From Pseudomonas alliivorans (GTDB lineage Bacteria; Pseudomonadota; Gammaproteobacteria; Pseudomonadales; Pseudomonadaceae): 64,000 nt of DNA. The stretch lies in the NCBI RefSeq assembly GCF_017826695.1, contig NZ_JAFFZW010000004.1, positions 248,001 through 312,000 of the forward strand. Direction: 5' to 3'. This document shows, piece after piece, positions 52,903 through 60,722 of the stretch. The translations under genes and the position numbers were made by a program. How positions within the stretch are numbered: the first letter of the stretch is position 1; each line of letters opens with the position of its first letter. The notes under the pieces were generated by a model. That model was given only the letters and a program-made list of their open reading frames with translations. It searched no databases and was not told where the DNA came from.

Positions 52903-53954
52903 AGGCGCGGCGCCGGAACCTGATCGAGGATCTGCCGGAGCACCTGATCCACCGAAAGCCCTTCGATGTCCAGCTCCGGCGACAGCCTCACACGATGACG
53001 CAGCACCGCCAGCGCACAGCCTTTTATGTCATCCGGGATGACGAACTCGCCGCCGCGCAACAATGCCCTTGCACGACCGCCACGCACCAGCGCAATGGAG
53101 GCCCTTGGACCTGCGCCCAGGCTCAGCCCCGGCCAGGTGCGCGTACTGCGGGCCAGTCGCACGGCGTAATCCAGCACCTGTTCGTCCAGCGGCAGATCGC
53201 TGGCAATGCGTTGCAGCGCCTGGACTTCGCGGGCCTGCATGATCACCTTGAGCGGGCGGACGTCGAGCATGTCGGCCCGGGTCGAGCGCGTGACCTGACG
53301 CACCATGTCCAGCTCCTCCTGCGCCTGCGGGTAATCCATGCGCAGCTTGAGCATAAAGCGGTCCAGCTCGGCCTCGGGCAGTGGGTAAGTGCCTTCCTGT
53401 TCGATAGGGTTTTGGGTGGCCAGCACCATGAACGGCTGGGCAATGGGCAATGCGCGGCCTTCCAGCGTGACCTGCCGCTCCTGCATCGCTTCGAGCAGCG
53501 CAGCCTGGGTCTTGGCCGGCGCGCGGTTTATTTCATCGGCCAGCAGCAGATTGGTGAAAATCGGACCTTTGCGCAGCTTGAACTGTTCGGTCGGCAGGTC
53601 GTAGACCGCATGGCCGGTCACGTCGCTGGGCATCAGGTCGGGGGTGAACTGAATGCGGGCGAACTCGCAACCCAGGCAACTGGCCAAGGCACGTACCAGC
53701 AGCGTCTTGCCCAGTCCTGGAACACCTTCAAGCAGCACATGACCGCCGCCTATCAGCGCCGTCAGCACATCATCGATGACGGCGTCCTGGCCAATCACCG
53801 CCTTGCGCAGTTCGGTGCGCAAAACCTGCGCCAGATGACTGGCGCGCTGGCGCTGCTGGGCCTGCGTGCTGGCTGCGGTGCTGGCGGCGGGTTCGGGGCT
53901 CGCCGCAACGACGGGTTCGATGCTGCCTGACTGTTCGGGCGCTTGATCGCTCAT
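52899..53954 (-). CDS. MoxR-type AAA+ ATPase
   Basis: A 351-residue MoxR ATPase: Walker A EGVPGLGKTLLVRAL (about residue 72), Walker B LLLADEINRAPAKTQ (about 135), sensor 1 MVLATQNPIEQEGT and arginine-finger region. It acts with the DUF58 protein as a chaperone-like pair. The ATG at 53954 (MSDQAPEQ) is preferred over an ATG at 53999, whose extra 15 residues (VTVSKAPEL) have no upstream ribosome site. This is the last core gene before the accessory region begins. Confidence 0.9.
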   Translation of the reverse strand: MSDQAPEQSGSIEPVVAASPEPAASTAASTQAQQRQRASHLAQVLRTELRKAVIGQDAVIDDVLTALIGGGHVLLEGVPGLGKTLLVRALASCLGCEFARIQFTPDLMPSDVTGHAVYDLPTEQFKLRKGPIFTNLLLADEINRAPAKTQAALLEAMQERQVTLEGRALPIAQPFMVLATQNPIEQEGTYPLPEAELDRFMLKLRMDYPQAQEELDMVRQVTRSTRADMLDVRPLKVIMQAREVQALQRIASDLPLDEQVLDYAVRLARSTRTWPGLSLGAGPRASIALVRGGRARALLRGGEFVIPDDIKGCALAVLRHRVRLSPELDIEGLSVDQVLRQILDQVPAPRL

Positions 53955-54510
53955 AAGTTCCGGAGCCTTGCTAACCGTTACATTTGATTTATCGTCCATA
54001 ATTCAAGTAGTTACCTAATCTAACGATTTTTTGGATGCTGAAGGTCTCAGACCTATAGGCGAAAATGCAGCTCCGAAGGTCAGGCCGACGCAAATGTACT
54101 GGAACTCATCGTTTTGTAAGCTTTAGGCCAAGCTTCCTTACTGGAGACTTGGGGCCTTCTAACGCAATCTCCCTGCGGTTTCGATTTCTGGCGCTCGGGC
54201 CTTCTTAGTTTCGCAAAATGGCTGGAGTGAACTCAGGCTGATTGATTGAGCCGCATCTCACCCTCGTACAGGACCGCACCTGAGGCTTAGGCGATATCCA
54301 ATCGTCAGCTCCTGATTCAGAAAGCTAGTACTAAACCGCGAACGGCGCCGGGATATCCGATATGCCCAGCATACTAGGCATAAGGTTTTCGCGAAATCAG
54401 CTTCGATTCCAAACAGCCCTAGCGCTAAGTTGAATCGCATCGGTGGAAGCACAACGAGTTGGGTCCGCTAACCAGCAGTCGGCCTTATTGACGTCCGCTT
54501 GAGCAACCAG
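53955..54510. other. Junction between core genome and accessory region, no gene recognised
   Basis: About 550 bases upstream of moxR. The first part should contain the moxR promoter. From about 54001 composition changes and short frames are broken by many stops. A small minus-strand frame (54258-54452) has no ribosome site and no recognised domain. No tRNA-like or direct-repeat attachment site was found. Confidence 0.45.
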
Positions 54511-55299
54511 TTAGGAATCATTACGCATGTCATAAACGCCAACGACTCGGAACGCTCGAAGCCCCTCGCGCTCGGCGGGTTCCAACGTAACATGTTGCGG
54601 ATTAGAGTCCTTAGTTGAGTCCAATAGTCGCCGAACGTATGAGGGCAATTCGACTCCGCGCCTAGGCGTCCGGCCCAAGACGCTCGGGAAATAATGGTCG
54701 AAATAGGCATTGGAGCCAGCGAGTGGGCAGCAAAACATGCAATGAAACGGATTTGCGACACTTAGCAACTGGTCGCGGGAAATGCGTTTCCCATGCTTTC
54801 CATTTGCGTAATCTTCCATAACATGTGCGTCCGCCATGAAAACAGCGCCGTCTTCAGCGTGCGGTATTAGTCCGTTTCTGCCGCTGCACATCGGAATGGT
54901 TGTTACCTCTGGCAGCGTGTAAATGAAGTAAAAGGGTAAGCTGCCTCTGAACTTAGCATAGGAAAGCAATTTGTCCATCTGCGCTTTGCTGCCTTTCGGG
55001 TACCTCAAGCGTGTGACATACGAGTCGCTGCGTTTGATGAATTTCTTAGCTTGTACAGAAAGCGAAACCTGAAAGCTCTTGCCCACGAGCCATAGCTCAA
55101 GATCGAAGTCGGCCCCGGTTATTGCACTCTCCTCGTCGTGGTTGAAAGGCGTCACTCGCAGATAGTTGAAACGCTTGTCGAGTTCTCTCCACTTCCAGAC
55201 TAAATAGTCAGTTATGGATTCCTCCTTAGCATCGCCTACATGTTCAATGAACTTTCGGATCTCGACTGAGAGAGCGTAATTTTCTTTGCAGATATTCAT
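54511..55299 (-). CDS. DUF6615-type protein with a PD-(D/E)XK-like pattern
   Basis: A 262-residue protein. The first third has E/D residues and a QxK arranged as in PD-(D/E)XK nucleases: EESITDYLVWKW, then TGADFDLELWLVG, then LSVQAKKF (about residues 25-85). It resembles the DUF6615 family by memory. Downstream is a Cys-rich segment NPFHCMFCCPLAG. It is the last gene of the defence-like cassette, 184 bases after the second gene. No good ribosome site precedes the ATG. Nuclease activity is inference from the pattern. Confidence 0.6.
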   Translation of the reverse strand: MNICKENYALSVEIRKFIEHVGDAKEESITDYLVWKWRELDKRFNYLRVTPFNHDEESAITGADFDLELWLVGKSFQVSLSVQAKKFIKRSDSYVTRLRYPKGSKAQMDKLLSYAKFRGSLPFYFIYTLPEVTTIPMCSGRNGLIPHAEDGAVFMADAHVMEDYANGKHGKRISRDQLLSVANPFHCMFCCPLAGSNAYFDHYFPSVLGRTPRRGVELPSYVRRLLDSTKDSNPQHVTLEPAEREGLRAFRVVGVYDMRNDS

Positions 55300-55482
55300 A
55301 TGGAGGTCTCAAAAAATTCTAATGAATAATCTCACCGCATCCAAAAGCGTTGCATCTTGAATGCACGTGGAAATTGATGGCAGCTACCTCTGAGTTTTAT
55401 GGCCTTCTGCGAAGCCCATAAAAGGAGGACGTCGACCTAGTGCAGGAGGTCAGGGCATGCTCCTTGGGCGCTTCTAGTAAAT

Positions 55483-56469
55483 CTAAAAGTTCTCGTGCCA
55501 AAGTTTGTAATCACGACTACTTGCCAAACTTTCGCGTCGAGATAAATGCCCCTCTCGATCAAATTTCGCCAAAAATGTACTGCTTGGGATTGGCACCGAG
55601 CCTAAAACTCTCATGCCATTTCCTACCTGACAAATATGCTGATCAAAACCCAAGAATCTATCATGCGATTTCTTTACAAAAAATTCCTCTTTTGCTGAAA
55701 CAAGTGTCAAACTCCCTATTGCCTTCCAATAAATTGGGACCTTGTAGACCCCCTTATAGAAAGCGTCATAGACTCCATTATGGAAGTCGCTATCCTTCTC
55801 GCCACCGTGAGAAATAATCCGAATATTAAATTTCTTATCAATCTTAGATAAAAAACTGAAAAAATTCTTCATGGCCTCATCTGTTGAGTCACGAGACGCT
55901 GCCTTTCGTATGTTTTCAAAAAAATAGCGATCTACAATAGTTATCTTCTTTGAGTGCCGTGCTAGCGCCTCAAATCGCGCATCCCACACCTGTTTCGGTG
56001 TATCCGACTCTAGTATTTCCGATTCACTTAACCCTAAGGATTTCGTGATATTTATTGACTCGCTGCACACTCCCGCCGCAAGTAATTCAAAGCTGGTTTC
56101 GGTACAGAATTGTTTATAACTATCCTCGACGCCCAGCTGCAGGCCCGCAGTTTCTTCAGAAAAAGCAGTTTTGAAAATAGAGCTTAGCTCACAAAGTTTC
56201 GAAAAGTCTGTGTAATCAGAAAAATCCCACCACTCACGATCAACCTCATATTTTTTGCCATACTCTATAGCTTCGAGCCATCTTTGACGAAATTTCGGAG
56301 GAAATGTGTCAATTAACTTTAATACGTCAGAAATGCCTCCGCGCGGAAGAATGAGTACGCCTGCATCTAGCCAAGAACGAGTGATGAAATCGTGCGCAGC
56401 GCTATTAGCATCGTCATTCAATGTCCTAGCACTGAAGAAGTCGTGATCTAGAGAGAATTCTGAGATCAT
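55483..56469 (-). CDS. Unknown protein coupled to the AAA ATPase, faint PLD-like motif
   Basis: A 328-residue protein that I do not recognise. Its start overlaps the ATPase stop (ATGA at 56466-56469), so it is made together with it. The N-terminal half contains WLDAGVLILPRGGISDVL and a Trp-rich stretch EWWDFSDYTDF. The C-terminal half has ITIVDRYFF, IRIISHGG and KKSHDRFLGFDQ, then VGNGMRVLGS; the last two recall the HDR...GxGL block of MITD1-type PLD-like domains, though weakly. It has no signal peptide and is AT-rich. By position it is the likely effector of the ATPase. Confidence 0.65.
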   Translation of the reverse strand: MISEFSLDHDFFSARTLNDDANSAAHDFITRSWLDAGVLILPRGGISDVLKLIDTFPPKFRQRWLEAIEYGKKYEVDREWWDFSDYTDFSKLCELSSIFKTAFSEETAGLQLGVEDSYKQFCTETSFELLAAGVCSESINITKSLGLSESEILESDTPKQVWDARFEALARHSKKITIVDRYFFENIRKAASRDSTDEAMKNFFSFLSKIDKKFNIRIISHGGEKDSDFHNGVYDAFYKGVYKVPIYWKAIGSLTLVSAKEEFFVKKSHDRFLGFDQHICQVGNGMRVLGSVPIPSSTFLAKFDREGHLSRRESLASSRDYKLWHENF

Positions 56470-57989
56470 TTTCTGCTCCTGAATTTTTCCGTCAGCCTCT
56501 CTTCAAAAAAACCTTCAGGCCATGGATCAATGAAGTCACCTTCACTATCCATTCGGATTTGTGTTACCTCACCGCCAGAAGATGTAGGTTCCACATAAAG
56601 AACAGTGACTTGTTCTGGTGTTACCAAACCTTCAGACATCATCCCTTGGAGTCTAAGTATAAGCGACTCGCTGTGAGTCTCTACAATCCATTGATTGCTA
56701 TCACATGTAGCTACGAAAAAATTTGCCAGATGCGCTTGTAACCTAGGATGCAGGTGGATCTCCGGTTGTTCAACACAGATAATACTATCGTCTCGGACCA
56801 ATCCCTCCACTAAAATAGGAAGCATTTGGCCGATACCAAAGCCAACATCCGAGGGCCCTACTTTAACTCCGGTTCTTTTGTCTTTGAGTTGAAGACAGAT
56901 GACTGGCCCGGTTACATCCGTACCAATACTTTCTGATGAAAGCTCATAGGGAACCTCGAATTGAGTGAACCATGAGTTGATGTCATCTTGCATTTCAGGT
57001 CGTTCATAAATGAACTTGGCAACATTTTCACCTTGTTTGCCTACTGATTCGTCCTGATCTGCTTTAGGGGCATAGAATCTACTCGGATGGCTTCTAAGAG
57101 GGCCGAGATATGTAATGGCGCCAAACTTGTTTTTAAGGTCAGAAGCCAGGCTGCCAAAGGCAAAATTTAATTGAACAAAGTTATCAACTGAGAAATTTGA
57201 GTTGGCTCGCCCTTCCATCACTGCCATCGAAGGCGTAGCGTAGTTCAAGTCACTTCTGAAGTTTACAACATCTAAGACTTTTCTTGGGTCAGCTTCTTTT
57301 GAGTTTGCATTTGGACGATTAATCAAATACTCATAGGCTGCGGAATAACCATCATCACCAAAAATAAAAGTCCTTGAGGCAGCTAATCTTTTTGCTGGAA
57401 GCCGCTTTCTTAAAACTTCAGCTTTATCTGCTGCCGCAGCCTTGTCCTTCGAGTTCATTACATCCGATGGCTTTTCAAGCTTAGCAATCTCTGCCATCTC
57501 AATTTCCATAGCACGCAGGAGCGTAGATTTTACTGTGCTTGCAAAAACTACAGATGAGTTTGACTCGTTACTCACCTTCACAGACATTGAATCAAGGTAT
57601 GAAAACCCCTTGTAGTCAATCTTTCCATCTGTATAGTTGTAAACTAATTTATATTCTTTTCTTCTGTTTTTTCCAAAAACGTCAAAACCATATTCGGCTA
57701 TTGATTGTTTTTTATTAGGGAGGTACGAAAAACTGAATGAAATTGCGCGCTTTAACTCATGGCCGTGAACCATGGACGAATAATCGCCCAAATCCACAAA
57801 CTCTCCATTAGAAACTAGTCCGCCTTGCACATTCGGCCGCGTCAGCGATTGCTTCAGCAGCATAATCGAATGAATGATCGAGCTTTTTCCTGAAGAATTA
57901 GGTCCGTAAATCAAAGTTATTGGAGCCAGCTTGATTTTCTGGTTGCTTGAAAATGCTTTGAAGTTTGCAATTGATAAGGTTTCTAACAT
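56466..57989 (-). CDS. DUF3696-type AAA/ABC-like ATPase of a putative defence cassette
   Basis: A 507-residue SMC/ABC-type ATPase: Walker A YGPNSSGKSSIIHSI (about residue 28), a large insertion with helical segments, the signature-like DVGFGIGQMLPILVEG (about 393-408), Walker B ICVEQPEIHLHP and H-loop ETHSESLILR. The C-terminus DSEGDFIDPWPEGFFEE fits DUF3696. Such ATPases are common regulators in two-gene anti-phage systems of the Septu/PARIS/OLD style. The ATG at 57989 (MLETLSIANFKAF) is used because AGGG lies 6 bases before it. It is the first gene of the cassette and noticeably AT-rich. Confidence 0.85.
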   Translation of the reverse strand: MLETLSIANFKAFSSNQKIKLAPITLIYGPNSSGKSSIIHSIMLLKQSLTRPNVQGGLVSNGEFVDLGDYSSMVHGHELKRAISFSFSYLPNKKQSIAEYGFDVFGKNRRKEYKLVYNYTDGKIDYKGFSYLDSMSVKVSNESNSSVVFASTVKSTLLRAMEIEMAEIAKLEKPSDVMNSKDKAAAADKAEVLRKRLPAKRLAASRTFIFGDDGYSAAYEYLINRPNANSKEADPRKVLDVVNFRSDLNYATPSMAVMEGRANSNFSVDNFVQLNFAFGSLASDLKNKFGAITYLGPLRSHPSRFYAPKADQDESVGKQGENVAKFIYERPEMQDDINSWFTQFEVPYELSSESIGTDVTGPVICLQLKDKRTGVKVGPSDVGFGIGQMLPILVEGLVRDDSIICVEQPEIHLHPRLQAHLANFFVATCDSNQWIVETHSESLILRLQGMMSEGLVTPEQVTVLYVEPTSSGGEVTQIRMDSEGDFIDPWPEGFFEERLTEKFRSRK

Positions 57990-58578
57990 ATTCATCCCTG
58001 ACAGCAAAAACATTACTATGAGATATAGCGCTCAAAACACTGAAGCCAAAAACTCTGTGCGTCCCAAAATTTTTCACCGAACCATCTGCACGGTCTGAGA
58101 CTTGGCCCTGCCAATTGCGTTCTCACGGAAAAAACTACGCTCCAAAGGTAGCAAATTGCCACACCGTAGTCCATTAGCCTTCTGATTGAACTATTGCTCT
58201 TGCCCGAACGCGCCGGTTGTCACCGACGGCTTGCGACCGACAACAGACGCTCGCAAGCAGGGCGAACGTAGCTTTTGGCCACCAAGCGTGACGAGGTTGT
58301 GCTATTACGCAGACCGCGAAGGAGTGATCAGATGAGCATCGCGCATATGAGGTCAAGAGACCGTTTCACTAGGTTGAAGCGGCGTGATTGAGTATCCAGA
58401 CCGGCGTAGCTGAAGTATGCCAGTCGGTGGTTCGTGTGGGGGGAGGCATATGCCGACATGATCGGTGAAGCCTACGCCGTAGGAATAGGGTTCGGCGTTC
58501 ATCAATAGGGATCGGTGGAAAAAGCTGTTTCAATTGAATATTGTCCTGCGTCGATATCGAGCAAGGTGCTGGAACCGC
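57990..58578. other. Non-coding stretch upstream of the defence-like cassette
   Basis: About 590 bases. The first ~100 should contain the cassette promoter on the minus strand. A spacer-type sequence (58200-58290, with ACCGACAACAGACGCTCGCA) resembles degenerate intergenic sequence of pseudomonads. Frames here lack start sites and domains. A run of Gs lies at about 58438. Confidence 0.4.
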
Positions 58579-58749
58579 ATGAGTAGTCCAACCCCAAATA
58601 TCAGTGAACTTGTAGAGTCGTTGAAGGTGCAGGCTGGGTTGCTGATCCAGGCGTCAGAGATGGAAGCTGGAGAACCTCCTGATGCCCGCGACGAATTTAC
58701 TCGTCAGCAATTGAGACGTGCATCGGAGCTGGTGAGAGGCGCAGTTGCT

Positions 58750-59603
58750 CTAGGCTCTGTACGAAAAGTACTGTCTCAAACACCGCATGGCACAAGCCAG
58801 TGAGACCATTGCCGCATAACTTTTTGCGAGTTTGTCGAAGCGCGTAACGATGCGACGGTTCTCCTTCAACCAGCCGAACATGCGCTCGATGATATTGCGC
58901 TGCCGGTACTTGGGGCGATCAAAAAGTCTCGGTAATCCCGGTTTAGGTTTGCGCTTCATCGTGCGTAGCGGGATTACCGGCTGCATCCGGTAACGGTCGC
59001 AGTAGCGACGCAACGCTTCGGCGTCATAGCCCTTATCAGCCAGCAACCAGCGACGGCGCTTGCGGGGACGACCGCGCAAACTCGGGATGTAAGCGTTATC
59101 CAGCAGCGGTTGCGCATAGCTGATGTCGCTGGCTTGCCCACCTGACAGTAGAAAGTTTAGCGGTACGCCATTGGCGTCGCACAGCATATGGATCTTCGTT
59201 GTCAGGCCGCCCCGGCTTCGACCGAGGGCGTGGTCTTGCGGTTCTTCAGGCCCCCTTTTTTCCCAGCACCAGAAGAGGCCCGGGTTGCGCGTACCGCCGT
59301 GGAGTCAATCATCCAGGTCTCCAGATCAATTAACCCTTGCTCGTTCAGCTTGATGTGGAGCCGCTTGAGCATCTGGTCGAACGTCCCGCGATTGCGCCAG
59401 TCACGAAAGCGTTGATAAACCGTTGACCATGGGCCGAAGCGTTCGGGCATGTCGCGCCAGGCAGCACCCGAGCAGAGCACCCAGAGCACACCGTTAAGCA
59501 TCAGCCGATCATCTGCCCGTGGGCGTCCGTTACGGCGGGGTTCACTGAAGATGTCTGCAACCAAATCCCAAGCTGCGTCGGGGAGTTCGTACCGTTTGGC
59601 CAT
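58750..59603 (-). CDS. IS5-family DDE transposase, orfA/orfB with probable -1 frameshift
   Basis: OrfA (59603-59202) begins MAKRYELPDAAWDLVADIF and ends TTPSVEAGAA. In the -1 frame the sequence reads QDHALGRSRGGLTTKIHMLC and goes on through orfB, with LLADKGYDAEALRRY and RNIIERMFGWLKENRR of the DDE domain (Glu in the last block). A -1 slip on the A6G5 tract (59251-59261) would fuse them into about 284 residues, standard for this group. The stop codon TAG uses the flanking TA target, outside the element. Confidence 0.88.
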
Positions 59604-59693
59604 CGTGGGCTCCTGCCGTTGATGGACGCGGACTTTACTGACTCCCGACGCTTGCTGGGTTCAAATGAGTTTCAGATGATTTCGTACAGAGTC
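58753..59693 (-). mobile_element. IS5-family insertion sequence (IS427-like)
   Basis: About 941 bp. Ends are GGCTCTGTACGAAA (left, 58753) and, reverse-complemented, GACTCTGTACGAAA (right, 59693), matching at 13 of 14 positions. It is flanked by TA at 58751-58752 and 59694-59695, a likely 2-bp target duplication. It encodes two overlapping transposase frames with a slippery A6 run. It looks complete and potentially active. Confidence 0.85.
59251..59261 (-). other. Slippery site for the transposase frameshift
   Basis: On the minus strand the sequence is GGGAAAAAAGGGGG. In the orfA frame it reads GGG AAA AAA GGG GGC; a -1 shift gives KRGPEEPQDHALGRS, the conserved sequence of the family. This A-run is a standard programmed frameshift site. 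Confidence 0.75.
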
Positions 59694-59782
59694 TAAGGCA
59701 ATGCCTCGCTGAAGCCGAAAGGAGTACGACAAAGGTTTCTGACTCACCCACCCGCACCTATTGCGCTGAACACCTCCATTGA

Positions 59783-60132
59783 TACATCCAAAGGTACGCA
59801 ACTGCGCTGAGCGGGGACATGCAGCGCGAAGAGATTGCGCAGGAGATCAAATCGGTGCTTGAAGCGAAGATGGGCGATGCAGCTCAACTGGCGCTGGGCA
59901 GCTTATCTGCCTGATGCTTGAGGTTCCGCGCCATGAAATGACAGTGTCGCCAGTTGTGGCGCGGAAGTTGGAGCTGGCTTATCGCTGTTTGAATGTGAGC
60001 TGCATATTACTAAAGCTTTGATGACCGTTTGTTAGCGTTTCGATAGGTGTAGACCTGTCGCAACGCAATCCATTTGGTCATCCAGGCATGGAAGTGACGC
60101 ATCAGGCCTGTATGACGTGCCAGTCAACTGAT
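59783..60132. other. Decayed accessory sequence
   Basis: About 350 bases. A 31-codon frame (59819-59914, MQREEIAQEIKSVLEAKMG) and a following short frame starting at 59920 look like pieces of genes rather than whole ones. No domain is recognised. Confidence 0.35.
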
Positions 60133-60357
60133 TCAATCGCAGACATGACCTCTTCCGAAAACGAATCCGCATCGCTCAGCGGCCTCTTGAGCAGCCTCCA
60201 TGGCTGCACGCTGATCTGCTGCACTCTGTGCACTGCCAGATTCTGCTGAGGCCGCGGTCGAGCCCGAATCCGAGTCCGCGAATGCGTTGCCAGCCAATGC
60301 TGCCAGCGGAAAAACGGCAATGCAGATAGCGCGATTGAGCAGTTTGATTTTTTTCAT
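60133..60357 (-). CDS. Small secreted protein, unknown
   Basis: A 74-residue protein with a clear signal peptide (MKKIKLLNRAICIAVFPLA, then AGNAFA with a likely cleavage after AFA) and a mature part of about 48 residues rich in Ser/Ala/Gln ending in ERCGFVFGRGHVCD, with two Cys that may form a disulfide. AAGG is 8 bases before the ATG at 60357; a GTG lies 9 bases further upstream. No homologue recognised. It could be a small toxin or peptide; this is speculation. Confidence 0.55.
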   Translation of the reverse strand: MKKIKLLNRAICIAVFPLAALAGNAFADSDSGSTAASAESGSAQSAADQRAAMEAAQEAAERCGFVFGRGHVCD

Positions 60358-60581
60358 CTTGGGCACCTTATCGGTTGTGTACGGCGCTTAACTGTTCGCC
60401 GTACAGAAGGGTTGAGGGCGTCCATGGCGGTTTTGCGTTCCTTACGGCATGTGTGGGCCTTGCAAGGCATTCGGTTCCGAAAAAACTGAAGCCACAGCGT
60501 CGCTCAGCGTGCGGCATTGCGGATAACCCCACCCTCACCTACTGCGCTGAACGCCTCGGCAGGCGCATGCATGGAATTCGA

Positions 60582-60702
60582 TATGAGCCAGCTCCACCAG
60601 ATACGGGTAGGCGACTGCATCGACATGATGCGCACGCTGCCAGATGAACGCAGCACACCTGCCCCCCCGGCATTCAGCCTCGTCCCGAACGAGCGAAGCT
60701 GA
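60582..60702 (+). pseudogene. N-terminal fragment of a phage-type DNA methyltransferase
   Basis: ATG at 60582 starts MSQLHQIRVGDCIDMMRTLP, matching the N-terminus of N4/N6 DNA methyltransferases (xxGDCxxxMxxLPD before the catalytic SPPY). After DERS the sequence diverges (TPAPPAFSLVPNERS) and stops at 60702, before the catalytic motif. It is therefore a truncated gene. The preceding sequence 60522-60558 resembles 59740-59776. Confidence 0.6.
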
Positions 60703-60722
60703 GGCGCTTGTTCTAACCAAAA

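Larger units (their letters stand above)
58579..59782 (+). pseudogene. Small ORF split by the IS5-family element
   Basis: The first 58 codons (58579-58752) encode MSSPTPNISELVESL...LVRGAVAL, a small helical protein. The IS enters after CTA. Removing 58753-59693 and one TA copy rejoins codons CTA-AGG-CAA in the same frame and runs 28 more codons to a stop at 59782, ending CAEHLH. The intact product would be 86 residues. No domain recognised. The tail SPTRTYCAEHL resembles NPTLTYCAERL encoded near 60527, just before the methyltransferase fragment, so it may be phage-derived. Confidence 0.65.

Noticed and set aside
52608..53930. 440-residue plus-strand frame opposite the DUF58-MoxR genes
   Set aside because: Antisense to two well-conserved coupled genes.
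58174..58356. 60-residue minus-strand frame in the spacer before the IS
   Set aside because: Lies in a degenerate Pseudomonas spacer sequence; no ribosome site.
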